A DNA stretch of 44,361 bases from positions 1 to 44,361 of the forward strand of contig WTXG01000281.1 of NCBI GenBank assembly GCA_022496185.1. The letters run 5' to 3'. This document shows positions 1 to 9,485 of this stretch, in pieces; the first letter of the stretch is position 1; every line of letters starts with the position of its first letter. The position numbers and the translations under genes are program-made. A model generated the notes under the pieces. It was not told the DNA's origin. It saw nothing but the letters and a program-made list of their open reading frames with translations, and searched no databases. The stretch comes from Multifurca ochricompacta (lineage: Eukaryota; Basidiomycota; Agaricomycetes; Russulales; Russulaceae).

Positions 1-583
1 CTGGTGTGGACGTTCGTCACAACATGTGATAAGTCGTGTAGCTCAACTACGAGGTCAGTGTACACTGTCTTTCAAGTGCACGGAGTTCGGGTGAGGAGTC
101 AATACCAAGGAGCTAATCCCTTAGTACCGGTGAGCAGAGAAGTGCCAAAAGCACTGAGACGATTCAGGAGTCGGGTCTTAGGAATCACCCAGAAGTAATA
201 CACCAAGTCGATTAAGAAGTCAAGTCTAAGGTATACAGGCTATCTAGACAGGCCTTATATACGTAATAGAGATCGGAGTCTAAATCGGAGTGCCATGCTC
301 GATGTATCAACAAAGTTGTAATGTAACTAAATAGAGAATGGAGTCAATGTGGGCCAGGTGAGAATATACGTAGACGAATCCAGTATAGTCACGATTCTGG
401 TGGAAAATATGTAAGCGTTCTTGTGTAAAATATGAGTCAGAGATAAGCACAGCCTCGAGTCAAAGATAAGGAACAAATAGGTGCAAAGGAAATCATAACA
501 CAGTCAACAAAGGGACAAACGAAGTCAAACAACATGTCACATGATGGAAAAGAAAATAAGACGACGCAGTGGGGTTCGTAACA
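1..583 (-). repeat. LTR 'H' (partial), Ty3/Gypsy chromovirus type
   Basis: Read on the minus strand this begins TGTTACGAACCCC at 583, the same start as the LTRs of elements C and D, and it carries the same promoter layout. The LTR end and any internal region lie left of the window. It abuts position 584 of element A's 5' LTR. The next five bases, TCCAG (584-588), also sit unbroken in A's 3' LTR at 25971-25975, so H inserted into A's LTR and TCCAG is probably its target duplication; the other copy is outside the window. It may be a solo LTR or the 5' LTR of a longer element. Confidence 0.8.
217..261 (-). promoter_or_regulatory. LTR H core promoter: TATA box and predicted transcript start
   Basis: On the minus strand TATATAA starts at 261, and AGACTTGACTT starts at 227, 34 bp downstream. 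The second motif is the self-primer sequence AGACTCGACTT of elements B, C and D with one CG-to-TG change. Function is inferred from the identical spacing in the related elements. Confidence 0.65.
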
Positions 584-723
584 TCCAGCCTAGAAGGTTC
601 TAGGTAAGTGGAGCTCTAGATAAGGGCCCAGGTTGGGCCATGGCCAATTTTAGCACAGAATCATATGTATCAGTAGATAGATGCGTTCCAGACCTAAGGG
701 CTAGACTACATATCAGTTATCTA

Positions 724-760
724 CTCCACAGTGACGTCATTATGACATCACACTGTGGAG
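724..760. promoter_or_regulatory. Inverted repeat with CRE-like TGACGTCA in the A LTR
   Basis: CTCCACAGTG (724-733) and CACTGTGGAG (751-760) are a perfect 10-bp inverted repeat. It overlaps the palindrome TGACGTCA (732-739), the consensus for CREB/ATF-type bZIP factors. It lies about 150 bp upstream of the TATA box. In the 3' LTR the core reads TGACATCA, a CpG-type change. A regulatory role is inference. Confidence 0.45.
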
Positions 761-886
761 CATGATCAGTCAGCAGAGTAAAGCAGCTTACAAATCACAA
801 AGATAAGGCTCAGTCAGCAATACAGCTGACTGATACTTGCTGATTCTTGCTTACACTTACCACTTACCTCATTACACTGAGAAATG

Positions 887-930
887 TATATAAGACCCCC
901 TGTAACAGCCTGTAGCCCCCATCTTGTCCT
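887..930 (+). promoter_or_regulatory. Element A core promoter and self-primer sequence
   Basis: TATATAA at 887-893 is followed exactly 34 bp later by ATCTTGTCCT (921-930), which is the reverse complement of the primer site just after the LTR. The 3' LTR has the same arrangement (26274 and 26308). The predicted RNA would therefore begin with its own primer. Confidence 0.7.
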
Positions 931-1214
931 CTTGGGGCTGCAGGTGAGTAACTGTCTACATGAGTTCGGTACATAGTGCTAATGGCATACTGCCTCCCTG
1001 TGTGACTCGATCCTTTGGATCTTGTCCTCTTGGGGCTGCAGTTTCTTTGGGTTTCAGACGCCGTCATCATGGTTGCAAAACCACAGTGGGTGACACAGGT
1101 CCCCATCATTACTTAACACGTGACGTTTGCCTCCGTGGTATGCCCAATGACTTAGGTCATCCTTTCTTTGCCCTTCCTGTTTCTAAGTGTACACAGAGCA
1201 CCACCCGTTACATT

Positions 1215-1224
1215 AGGACAAGAT
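1215..1224 (+). other. Element A self-priming primer-binding site
   Basis: AGGACAAGAT starts 2 nt after the LTR end. It is perfectly complementary to ATCTTGTCCT at 921-930, at the predicted start of the element's own transcript. No tRNA-type TGG is present. This matches the Tf1/sushi self-priming scheme. Confidence 0.7.
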
Positions 1225-1805
1225 TGTATCCTATGTGTCCTCCCAGTTTTGGGCCGGCACTTTAAATCTTTCTTTACAGCAGTAGTAGTGTTTCCATCAG
1301 TCCTAGTTACAACCCCTGGGGTTGGAGGCCTGATCAGACAGTAGCTGAGTTGAGCCAATAATTCATAGCTGAGGCAGTGATCAGAGATATACCCGAGTAG
1401 TGGTTATCCTGGTTGCTTGGTCATTCCAAACTCGAGTTGTCGTGTTAATCACATGCTTGGGGATCATCTGTGCCGGATCTCCTACGAAGGAGTGTAAAAC
1501 TGGGCAGAGCTGAGGGGGCCCCGGGAAACTGGTGACGAACTCAGAGAGACATCTGTCAGAACCGATTTCAGAGCACTTGGGCTCGTGTCCCTTGTGTGAG
1601 AGGCAGCCAATAGGTCAAGGAGACTGCGGCAGACAGCCTTGGGCTCTGTAACTTCCCACATCATTTTTCCTGGTGCTTGTCATTACCGCCGGAGCTTGGC
1701 TAGTGCACTCTTGTGTGCATTAGTATTCGCCTCTTTGGTTGACACACCCTTTCATCCTGTGCTTAGCATTGCGCGGCACTTGTAACATCGAAACACACCA
1801 AAACT
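1225..1805 (+). other. Element A untranslated leader, no gene seen
   Basis: Only short unrelated ORFs occur here, on both strands, and none resembles a known domain. By position it is the leader between primer site and gag. Confidence 0.5.
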
Positions 1806-4000
1806 ATGAAGCTTCTGGTCCAGTGGACCACCTTCCATACTTTTTCCACGACGCCACACATTCGTGGGTCGACCGTATCATCTGGCGCGCTAGAGAGCGT
1901 GTCCAACAACTTTGAAGGAGAGGAAGACACATTTTAACACCGCCGCTTCCTATTCAGGAGCAGCCGTATCAGGAGATTCAGGACAACAGGATCTGGAGAA
2001 CATTTCCAGAGAAGACCCTGATTTTCCTTCACTTTTAACAACCTTCCCTCGACAACCTCCTTTGACCCTACCTATCATTACCATTGGGATAACACCCAAG
2101 AAGAACATTTTGCCACACCCGCCTCTTCTACTATAGAAGGATCGGAAGGTGCTTTCTCCACCTCCCCACTCTCTGTGAAGCCAACAACATTGTTGAAGAA
2201 AGCTTTGAGGACGAATGGGACATTTATATTTACCGCAACAGACTGGTGCACAACTGGTTAGATGAAATAACTGAACGTCTACACCACCACCCATCTGCCG
2301 AGGCTGAGCTTAGAGAGCTTTTTGGCAACTGGTATCTCCCCGGTACAGAAGTAATGGTCACAGACCTCATCGCACGCACCACTGATTGGGAAGAAGAAGA
2401 AGAACCCGAGTCAGAACTAGAGTATCTGACTGACTGAACGGTGGCTTCTAGAAGTTCTAGAGCACCCAACCCTCCATACTCTCGCTCCGCCAGACCCTCT
2501 CGGTTACCTAGCCAAGCACCATCGCCTATAGAAAATTTAATCTCCCCTGCAATCGAAGCAGAACTAGAAGAACAACAGTTTATCAGGAACTTAGCTTCCC
2601 AGCTATCTGATGAATTACTCCGTCAAGCTGGTGTACCTGATATTACTCCTTCTACTTCCATTCCTTCCGATTCCAGCACTCCTACTCATCGCGACACTCC
2701 TCCAGCCAGACAGAATAGTCCTACTAGTCCTATGGCTAGCACCACTCCCACCACTGGGCCCAGTGGACCCAGTACCAATCCCCTGCCGCCAGCGCAGACC
2801 CCGCTTACTATGACACCGGCAGAGCTTCATAATATGATGGCGCCATGATGGCTGCCATCACACAGCTCTCCGTGGATGTCAAGTAGTGGTCCAGCAGCTT
2901 GGACAGCCAACTCCCCCCCAGACAGTCAGCTCCAGAAAAGATTCCTCCATTGCTCAACCTGCTTCCTGGGATGGAAAGGGAAACTCGGCTGATGCCAGGC
3001 ACTTCCTGGCCACATTCCATAACTGGGGATGGAACCAAAAGCGGAACTTGAACAACTATGACCCATGACAACCAACTGGTCCAAGAGGGATGCAGATTGG
3101 ATCTTGGTGGTCTTAAATTTAATGACTGGAGATGCATGAATGTGGCTCTGCCGCATTTGGAGCAATTAAAAATGGAGTTATTCCCTTTTCAGCGAACTGG
3201 GTAACTTCGAGCAGCATTCACTTTGTGGTTTATACCGCATGATATTGGAGAAGCAGCGCAATCAGCGCTGAAGAAAATCCAACAAGGATGCCACAGCGTG
3301 GCAGAATACAAAGCTCGCTTTGACGAGCATTCACCTCAACTGGGTGGTCAGACCGTGACCTTTTCAATCGGTTCTACGATGGCCTTTCCGGCAAAATCAA
3401 AGACACCTTGGCCATTATGCCGGTGCAACCCACAGATATGCAGACACTCTTTACGTCTGCTCAGCTAATTGACCAAAGATTACGCCGAAGAGAAGCAGAA
3501 AGAAGGGAGAAACCTCCCTGAACCAACCCAGCACCGAAAAGACCCAATGCTATGGAGATCGATGCCTCCAAACAGCAACAAACAGGGTCTGGGAAGAAAA
3601 GCTTTTTCGATTACAAAGCTGCCTTCAAAGGAAGTGCACGGGATGTGGAAGCAGTGCCCATACTTGGGCGAATGGCAACCACAAAGAGCAAATCTGCAAT
3701 CACTGTGGAAAGAAAGGGCATATTGCCACAGGTTGTTACCAAAAATGGGCTGGAAAGCCCAAAGCAGCAAAAGTCGCTGGCTCCGATAGCCAGGCATCTG
3801 CAGCTCCTCAAGCTGCTGCAGCAAGCACCAGCCTACCCAGGCTGCTAATGCTAGCTCGACCTCCAAAAAGGGTAACGCACCCGCAATAGCGACAACTCAG
3901 AGCTCCTGAAACAGGTGGCTGACCTCAAGGCCCAAATCGAAGCTCTGAAGGCAAGTTTTAGTGGCTTCTTCAGATGTAGCCGCAACCGAAGAAGCAGATA
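1806..4000 (+). pseudogene. gag: Element A gag remnant
   Basis: Gag would form the particle core and package the RNA. The reading frame is broken several times. One frame runs from about 2150 to 2848 with a single TGA at 2435-2437 (ACG follows), probably a former CGA. It encodes an acidic, tryptophan-rich N-terminal part followed by a long Ser/Pro/Thr-rich stretch. After frameshifts come a capsid-like segment with WDGKGNSADARHFLATF (about 2965-3020) and a helical segment (3240-3480). A CCHC zinc knuckle, CNHCGKKGHIATGC, lies at 3695-3736, and a coiled-coil-like segment at about 3896-3960. The frame is then cut by the palindromic transposon at 4003 and resumes at 5612. The start codon is unclear; an ATG at 1806 is only a guess. 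Confidence 0.8.
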
Positions 4001-4319
4001 TACAGTAGCCCACAAAACCGTTCCAATGTTTGGCCACCCTGAAGAGATTGACCTACTACACAATGAGAATAATTTCCAAAATTAGTAGAAATTAGTAGAT
4101 GATAGTGTAGCATCTAAGCTTCAATTAGAGCCTATAATAATGTCAATTGGATCAGTGGTTCATGATATATAAATGTTTTGTGAGGCATTATCATTGGAAC
4201 GGTTTTGTGGCCAACATGTGAGATGACAAAACCGGTATCTGGTGGTCATGGGAATGCATTGACAGTCATGTGACAATGTTTAATAAGTTGAACACACACC
4301 AAATAATCATCAAGAACAC

Positions 4320-4615
4320 TTGCTTCTTACCATGCATGCCCTCTCTGCTGCCAAAAGGACTCACATCATCTCCCTCCTCACTTCAGGCAAATCTGCCCAT
4401 AAAGTGTCAACTATGACTGGCCATGGCACTATTATCATCTCAAGATGGGTCATAAATACTGCCCTTACCATCCCAAGTCAAATGGAGGGAGACCAAGGAA
4501 GCTGACAGAGAGAAATGCTCAGCATGCTGTTTGCCTTATCTCCTCTGGCAGGGCAGACACAGATGTGGAAGTGACTAGAGCACTTCAGAAGTTGTTAATG
4601 GGTTCCTCTATCAAC
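4320..4615 (+). pseudogene. Tc1-type transposase N-terminal fragment, left arm
   Basis: The segment encodes a helix-turn-helix DNA-binding region. The first part, LSAAKRTHIISLLTSGKSA, is followed by a frame change near 4440 and then GRPRKLTERNAQHAV, the second Tc1/Tc3-like helix-turn-helix with its basic GRPRK hinge. The catalytic DDE domain is missing. After about residue 100 the sequence loses any resemblance to transposase. It is a fossil that could at most make a DNA-binding peptide. Confidence 0.7.
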
Positions 4616-4695
4616 ATAATATGCCCATCCATCCTCCCATCAAGTTTTCAAGCCATAACTGGCCCCTCCCATATCATACACCCCATTCCATCATA

Positions 4696-4915
4696 CAGTA
4701 ACCCACAAAACCATTCCAATGTTTAACCATCCTGAAGAGATTGACCAACCACACCATAGGAATAATTTCCAAAATTAGTAGAAATTGGTAGATGATATTG
4801 TATCATCTAAGTGTCACTTAGAGCCTATACTGATGTCAATTGGGTCAGTGGTTCATGATATATAAAATGTTTTGTGTAGCAATGTCATTGGATTGGTTTT
4901 GTGGCCTATTGCACT
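4696..4915. repeat. Central spacer unit related to the element's own ends
   Basis: The spacer begins CAGTAACCCACAAAACC and ends with a diverged inverse copy. It resembles the terminal ~205 bp of each arm (4003-4209), including the stretch around AATTTCCAAAATTAGTAG. It is more diverged than the arms are from each other, so it looks like an older miniature relative caught in the centre. Confidence 0.65.
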
Positions 4916-4995
4916 TATGATGGAATGGGGTGTATGATATGGGAGGGGCCAGTTATGGCTTGAAAACTTGATGGGAGGATGGATGGGCATATTAT

Positions 4996-5291
4996 GTTGA
5001 TAGAGGAACCCATTAACAACTTCTGAAGTGCTCTAGTCACTTCCACATCTGTGTCTGCCCTGCCAGAGGAGATAAGGCAAACAGCATGCTGAGCATTTCT
5101 CTCTGTCAGCTTCCTTGGTCTCCCTCCATTTGACTTGGGATGGTAAGGGCAGTATTTATGACCCATCTTGAGATGATAATAGTGCCATGGCCAGTCATAG
5201 TTGACACTTTATGGGCAGATTTGCCTGAAGTGAGGAGGGAGATGATGTGAGTCCTTTTGGCAGCAGAGAGGGCATGCATGGTAAGAAGCAA
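4996..5291 (-). pseudogene. Tc1-type transposase N-terminal fragment, right arm (mirror copy)
   Basis: This is the exact inverse copy of the fragment at 4320-4615: the translated peptides are identical, including the internal frame break. It is part of the palindrome and has no catalytic domain. Confidence 0.7.
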
Positions 5292-5611
5292 GTGTTCTTG
5301 ATGATTATTTGGTGTGTGTTCAACTTATTAAACATTGTCACATGACTGTCAATGCATTCCCATGACCACCAGATACCGGTTTTGTCATCTCACATGTTGG
5401 CCACAAAACCGTTCCAATGATAATGCCTCACAAAACATTTTATATATCATGAACCACTGATCCAATTGACATTATTATAGGCTCTAATTGAAGCTTAGAT
5501 GCTACACTATCATCTACTAATTTCTACTAATTTTGGAAATTATTCTCATTGTGTAGTAGGTCAATCTCTTCAGGGTGGCCAAACATTGGAACGGTTTTGT
5601 GGGCTACTGTA

Positions 5612-7238
5612 TGTGCTGTTTCTGAGACTGACTTGGATGACTCAATCGTATTTACATCTGCTTGTGAGATGAACAATGTTATTAGTGCTTCCTCTCATGT
5701 CCGAAGTAGGGTTCGCTTCTTGCTTGATGAAATTGAAAAAGAAGAAAAATTGACTCCTGCACGTTACCAGTTATCAATAAATATGATCAGCATTTCCATA
5801 TTTACGTCACTCTCAAAGGACGAAACAAAAGCACCACTGTAGCGGCTATGATAGATTCAGGAGCAACAGCCATGTTCCTGGACTATAAGTTCGCCACCCA
5901 AAAGAAGATGCTTCTAGAACCATTGGAAACCCCAATTCGAGTACATAATATTGACGGCAGTCATAATATAGCCAGAGATATCACCCACACAGTTACCCTC
6001 CTAGTCACTATAGGGTCAAGGGTAGAAAAACATCAATTCCTGGTCACAAGTCTTGGACCAGAAAAGATTATACTTGGACTTCCATGGTTGAATATAGCAA
6101 CCCTTCTATTAATTGGGAAAGGGGCGAAGTCACCCTGCAAGACTCCATTGAGAAAGATATCCTCATGGAGGACGAAAGTGACTGGTTTGCAGGAGTAGAA
6201 CAAATATCAGCAAATAGATTAGAACACCGACAATTTGTAAAAGACAGAGTCTTGGACTGTACCACCGACGAATTATGATGTTGTGCAGGCTTCACCTATT
6301 CACAAGAAGCCTACGCAAAAGATTACCTAACTCGTACAGAAGGAAAATCTTTTGAAGATTTGGTACCTCCACCATATAGAGACTTCACATGGGTCTTCTC
6401 AGAAGAAGAATCCCAAGACTCCCTCAGCACCAACCATGGGACCATACCATAGACATTGTGCCTGGGTTGAAGACCCAATGGAAAGCCAAAGTCTATCCCA
6501 TGTCACCAAATGAGCAAGTAGAACTGGACAAGTTTCTGGAAGAGCATCTCCAGAAAGGGTATATTGTACCATCTAAATCCCTGATGGCGGTACCTGTATT
6601 CTTTATAAAGAAAAAGGATGGGAAAATCCATCTCATCCAAGACTACAGACCATTGAACAATATTACTGTCAAAAACAAATACCCACTTCCACTTGCAGTC
6701 GACATTATCAATCGACTTAAGGGTGCAAAGATCTTTACTAAAATGGATGTACAATGGGGATATCATAACATCCGGATAAAGGAAGGAGACGAATATAAGG
6801 TGGCATTTTCCACCAACTGTGGCCTCTTTGAGCCACATGTAATGTATTTTGGATTAACAAATAGCCCTGCCACCTTCCAAGGATTTATGAATTCCATCTT
6901 CTCCGACATGATCGCAAAAGGGGAAGTTGCAGTATATATGGACGACATCTTAGTCTTCTCACCAAATAGAGAGAAGCATAGAAAGGATGTCAGAGAAGTC
7001 CTAAAGCGACTAGAAGAGTACGATCTCTTCCTGAAACCCCAGAAGTGCGACTTTGATAAAGATCACATGGAGTACCTTGGACTTATCATATCTGAGGGAC
7101 AAGTCAGAATGGACCCTGGGAAGGTCCAAGTGGTCAAAGACTGGCAAACCCCAAAACCCTGAAAGAAGTCCGCACCTTTATTGGCTTTGCCAATTTTTAT
7201 AGACGCTTTATACAAGGGTTCTCAGTTATCACCAGACC
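5612..7238 (+). pseudogene. pol: Element A gag end, protease and reverse transcriptase remnant
   Basis: The tail of gag (5612 to about 5790) changes frame into an aspartic protease. Its active site reads MIDSGAT (about 5848-5868) and a later ILGLPWLN is the usual second protease motif. After another frame break near 6090, the reverse transcriptase is open from 6389 to 7162. It has FFIKKKDGKIHLIQDYRPLN, KMDVQWGYHNIRI and the catalytic YMDD at 6935-6946. A one-base loss near 7155 shifts the frame before [13 protein letters not shown]. The gene stops at 7243, where solo LTR S inserted; RNase H resumes at 16103. Polymerase residues look intact, but the reading frame is not. Confidence 0.88.
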
Positions 7239-7586
7239 ACTTCTGTAACGCTCAGCGAGGCGTCCTGTGCGGCATGCATGAGTCGGCGCAGGCCCACTAG
7301 CTCGGACCTAACATTCGGCTCGGACTAATGTCCGGCTCACCCAAGGCTCTGGGTCCGGGATCTGCAACAGGCCTGGCACAACAGGGCCAGGCCTCTAGCT
7401 TCAAGGTAGACAGGGATTTGTGCTATAACCAAGCACAGAGGGAGATGGGAAGAGTCAGCCAAAGGGAGCTAATCCCCTAAGGCTGTTGAGTGGAGATCAG
7501 GCTCAGCTGCAGTGCCAGAAGCACATCAAGCAAACTGGGCTCAAAAGAAGTGAAGGATGTAAAAGAGGGAAACCAGAGCAGCAACG

Positions 7587-8176
7587 TGTTACGTCCGGTG
7601 CGAGATGTTCCGCACGACTTGTGCAACAGCTTTGTACGTTATGCAGATAAGAGGTCAATAGGACTTCTTGGAGTTTAAGTGGATGAGTCAACGTCAAAGG
7701 GGCTGTTCCCTAGTGACGATGTCGAGTGGAAAATGCCAAAAGCACTGAGACAATCGAGTCAGAGGTTTCAAAGGGGAGTCCAGAAGACAAACACCGATGT
7801 ATTCAATAAGTCGAGTCTGAGGTCTACATGGTAGTTACAGTGGACTTATATATGTAATTGAATGAGCATCTAAAGATAAGATAACATGGAGTCATGTGGG
7901 CCCGAATATACGAAAGCGAAGGGTGTAAAGCCTGGCTTCTGATAGGGAATTAAGTAAGTGTCCGGTCATAACAATAAGGGATAAGAGATAACGGATATGG
8001 AGCCAATCATAGACAAAGTGACATAAACAGAGACAAAGCCAGTCATGGGGAAGGAAGCGAGGCATGTGACGGATCCCAGGAAGGGGATGTGATCAGGAAA
8101 TGTAGAGTAGGGGGACGGGTAGGGTCGTCACTGGGGATCGTGAAGAAAATCAGGTTGCTAGGCAGGGGTCATAACA
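7587..8176 (-). repeat. Element B 3' LTR
   Basis: 590 bp, minus-strand orientation, CATAACA at 8176 and TGTTACG at 7587 on the plus strand. TTATATA at 7846-7852 and AAGTCGAGTCT at 7808-7818 are the TATA box and self-primer complement, 34 bp apart. Confidence 0.95.
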
Positions 8177-8190
8177 TCACCCCCTCTTCT
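8177..8190 (-). other. Element B polypurine tract
   Basis: On the minus strand AGAAGAGGGGGTGA directly precedes the 3' LTR, the place where plus-strand DNA synthesis is primed. The same tract precedes C's 3' LTR. Confidence 0.85.
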
Positions 8191-8207
8191 GGCTCTAGCT
8201 GACCCAG

Positions 8208-9413
8208 CTAGAAATGACTCATACCATCATCATCCTGCACCAGGTCCAAGTAATCATTGGCTACATTACGATCGTCCATGGTGTAATTTTCCTTGTCCTC
8301 ATCCTGGGGACACCTGTGTGCACGGAGGAAGCCATAGGGGCCACACTGTCCACATGAATGACAAAGGTCGTGGACCGGACAGTCCAACTCGCGATGCCCC
8401 GCGTTGTGACGCAGGCATTTGCCACACCAGCCAGACGGGTTGATGATTGTCGGGGGAACGCCTACATGGCGGAAAATGCAGAACCAGCTCCAGTGCAGGT
8501 TACTGCGACAGTGGCGGCACCACTTGTGATTGAGGGGACAGTTCCAGCTGATATGGTACTTACTGTCACACCGCCAACATGTTTCTCCACGGGGATTCTC
8601 GTGCATCTGCGGCATCTCGAACCGATTGGGCAACAACCTTGGTGCAGCCCCTAACGATCGTGGAGGGAGAGGTCACGCATATGTGTCCGCATACCTTTCT
8701 GCGATGGTCTGGTACACATCTCCTGTTTCCAGCCTCTTTTGGATCTCCACCAACTCCTGCTCGACCTGGAACATCCCACTGGTCAATCTCGTCATCATCT
8801 TCGCATGTTCCTTGTACTGTCTATTGAGCGTCATACGCAGTGTCAGGTTCTTCCGCAGCCTCATTACCTCGGCTTTGAGGCGCGGGAGACGCATGTCGTT
8901 CAGTACTTCGTTGATCGCGAAGGCGCGGGAATCTTCCACAGCCAAATGTCCTAGCTGTTCATCACTCATTGTATGATGTAGTCGCCCTGTATAGCGTTCT
9001 TCCAAATAGACTGGGGCCCCATAAACGGGACCATTCTTCTTCATGCATCCTGCGACATCCATCCCTCCATTGGTATAGAAGATGTACTTAGCTATCTCCT
9101 TGGTGCCATCTGCCATGGTGATTTCAAGTGGGAAGTACATTGACGAGTTCGGATTGTTGGCGAAGAATGGGAACTCGGGGACGTTGTCGTCCATCTCCAT
9201 GCCTACCAGGTCGTTGGGGTGTGGCTCCTTGCAATGTTCAAAGTCGTCGTTGGGGTTGGGTGATTGGTTCTTAATGCGTTCTTCCACAGCTTCATAGTCG
9301 ATAGGGGAGGAGGGACGGGTGGAGGGGTGAGTGGAAGGGAAGGCTTCCACAACCACAGTGGTGGCAGTGAAGGCATCAATGGCGGCAGAGGCAGCAACGG
9401 AGGAGGAAGACAT
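8208..9413 (-). pseudogene. Element B ORF3: env-position zinc-knuckle-array protein, one stop
   Basis: Starts at ATG 9413 and ends at 8208, about 30 bp before the polypurine tract. A TGA at 8673-8675 splits it; C has CGA there. Residues 1-60 are Ala/Ser/Pro-rich. A conserved middle follows (ITMADGT, KYIFYTNGGMDVAGCMKK, PVYLEERYTGRLHH), then a heptad-rich helical region (EVMRLRKNLTLR to EIQKRLETG). After the stop come four Cys/His units beginning CWRCDSKYHISWNC and CRHCRSNLHWSWFC, then an acidic tail. No signal peptide or membrane segment is visible, so it is not a classical envelope. Function unknown; a nucleic-acid-binding role is inferred from the zinc knuckles. Confidence 0.85.
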
Positions 9414-9485
9414 GTTAAAAATGTGGTTTAGGACGTTGCTGGTGAAGCGTTGTTCTGGGGGAAAAGTCTGGAGTTGGCCTCCCTT

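Larger units (their letters stand above)
584..1212 (+). repeat. Element A 5' LTR, 5'-truncated
   Basis: The 629 bases match 25971-26599 of the 3' LTR; the first 275 bp are cut off by LTR H. It ends CCGTTACA at 1212. Against the 3' LTR I count 13 differing sites, 12 of which are CG versus TG or CA. It contains a 23-bp direct repeat starting ATCTTGTCCT at 921 and again at 1019. Confidence 0.92.
4003..5609. mobile_element. Palindromic Tc1/mariner-like element (1607 bp), TA target duplication
   Basis: The ends are CAGTAGCCCACAAAACC at 4003 and its reverse complement ending at 5609, flanked by TA at 4001-4002 and 5610-5611. The two arms (4003-4695 and 4916-5609, about 693 bp each) are reverse complements; the only difference I found is one A in a run near 4170. 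Between them lies a 220-bp centre. Each arm carries the same N-terminal fragment of a Tc1-type transposase. No catalytic domain is present, so the element is non-autonomous. It sits in A's gag; removing it and one TA restores the frame there. Confidence 0.88.

Noticed and set aside
960..1265. 101-codon ORF, repeated at 26353-26610
   Set aside because: It lies inside the A LTRs. It is shared only because the LTRs are copies, contains the promoter start and repeat, and has no domain.
2441..2848. GTG-started ORF in element A resembling the GTG starts of B, C and D
   Set aside because: The frame upstream is the same one, separated only by a TGA that is probably a former CGA, so this is an internal part of gag, not a start.
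5549..5842. 97-codon ORF that could look like a small host gene
   Set aside because: Its first codons lie in the terminal repeat of the palindromic element; the rest is the tail of A's gag.
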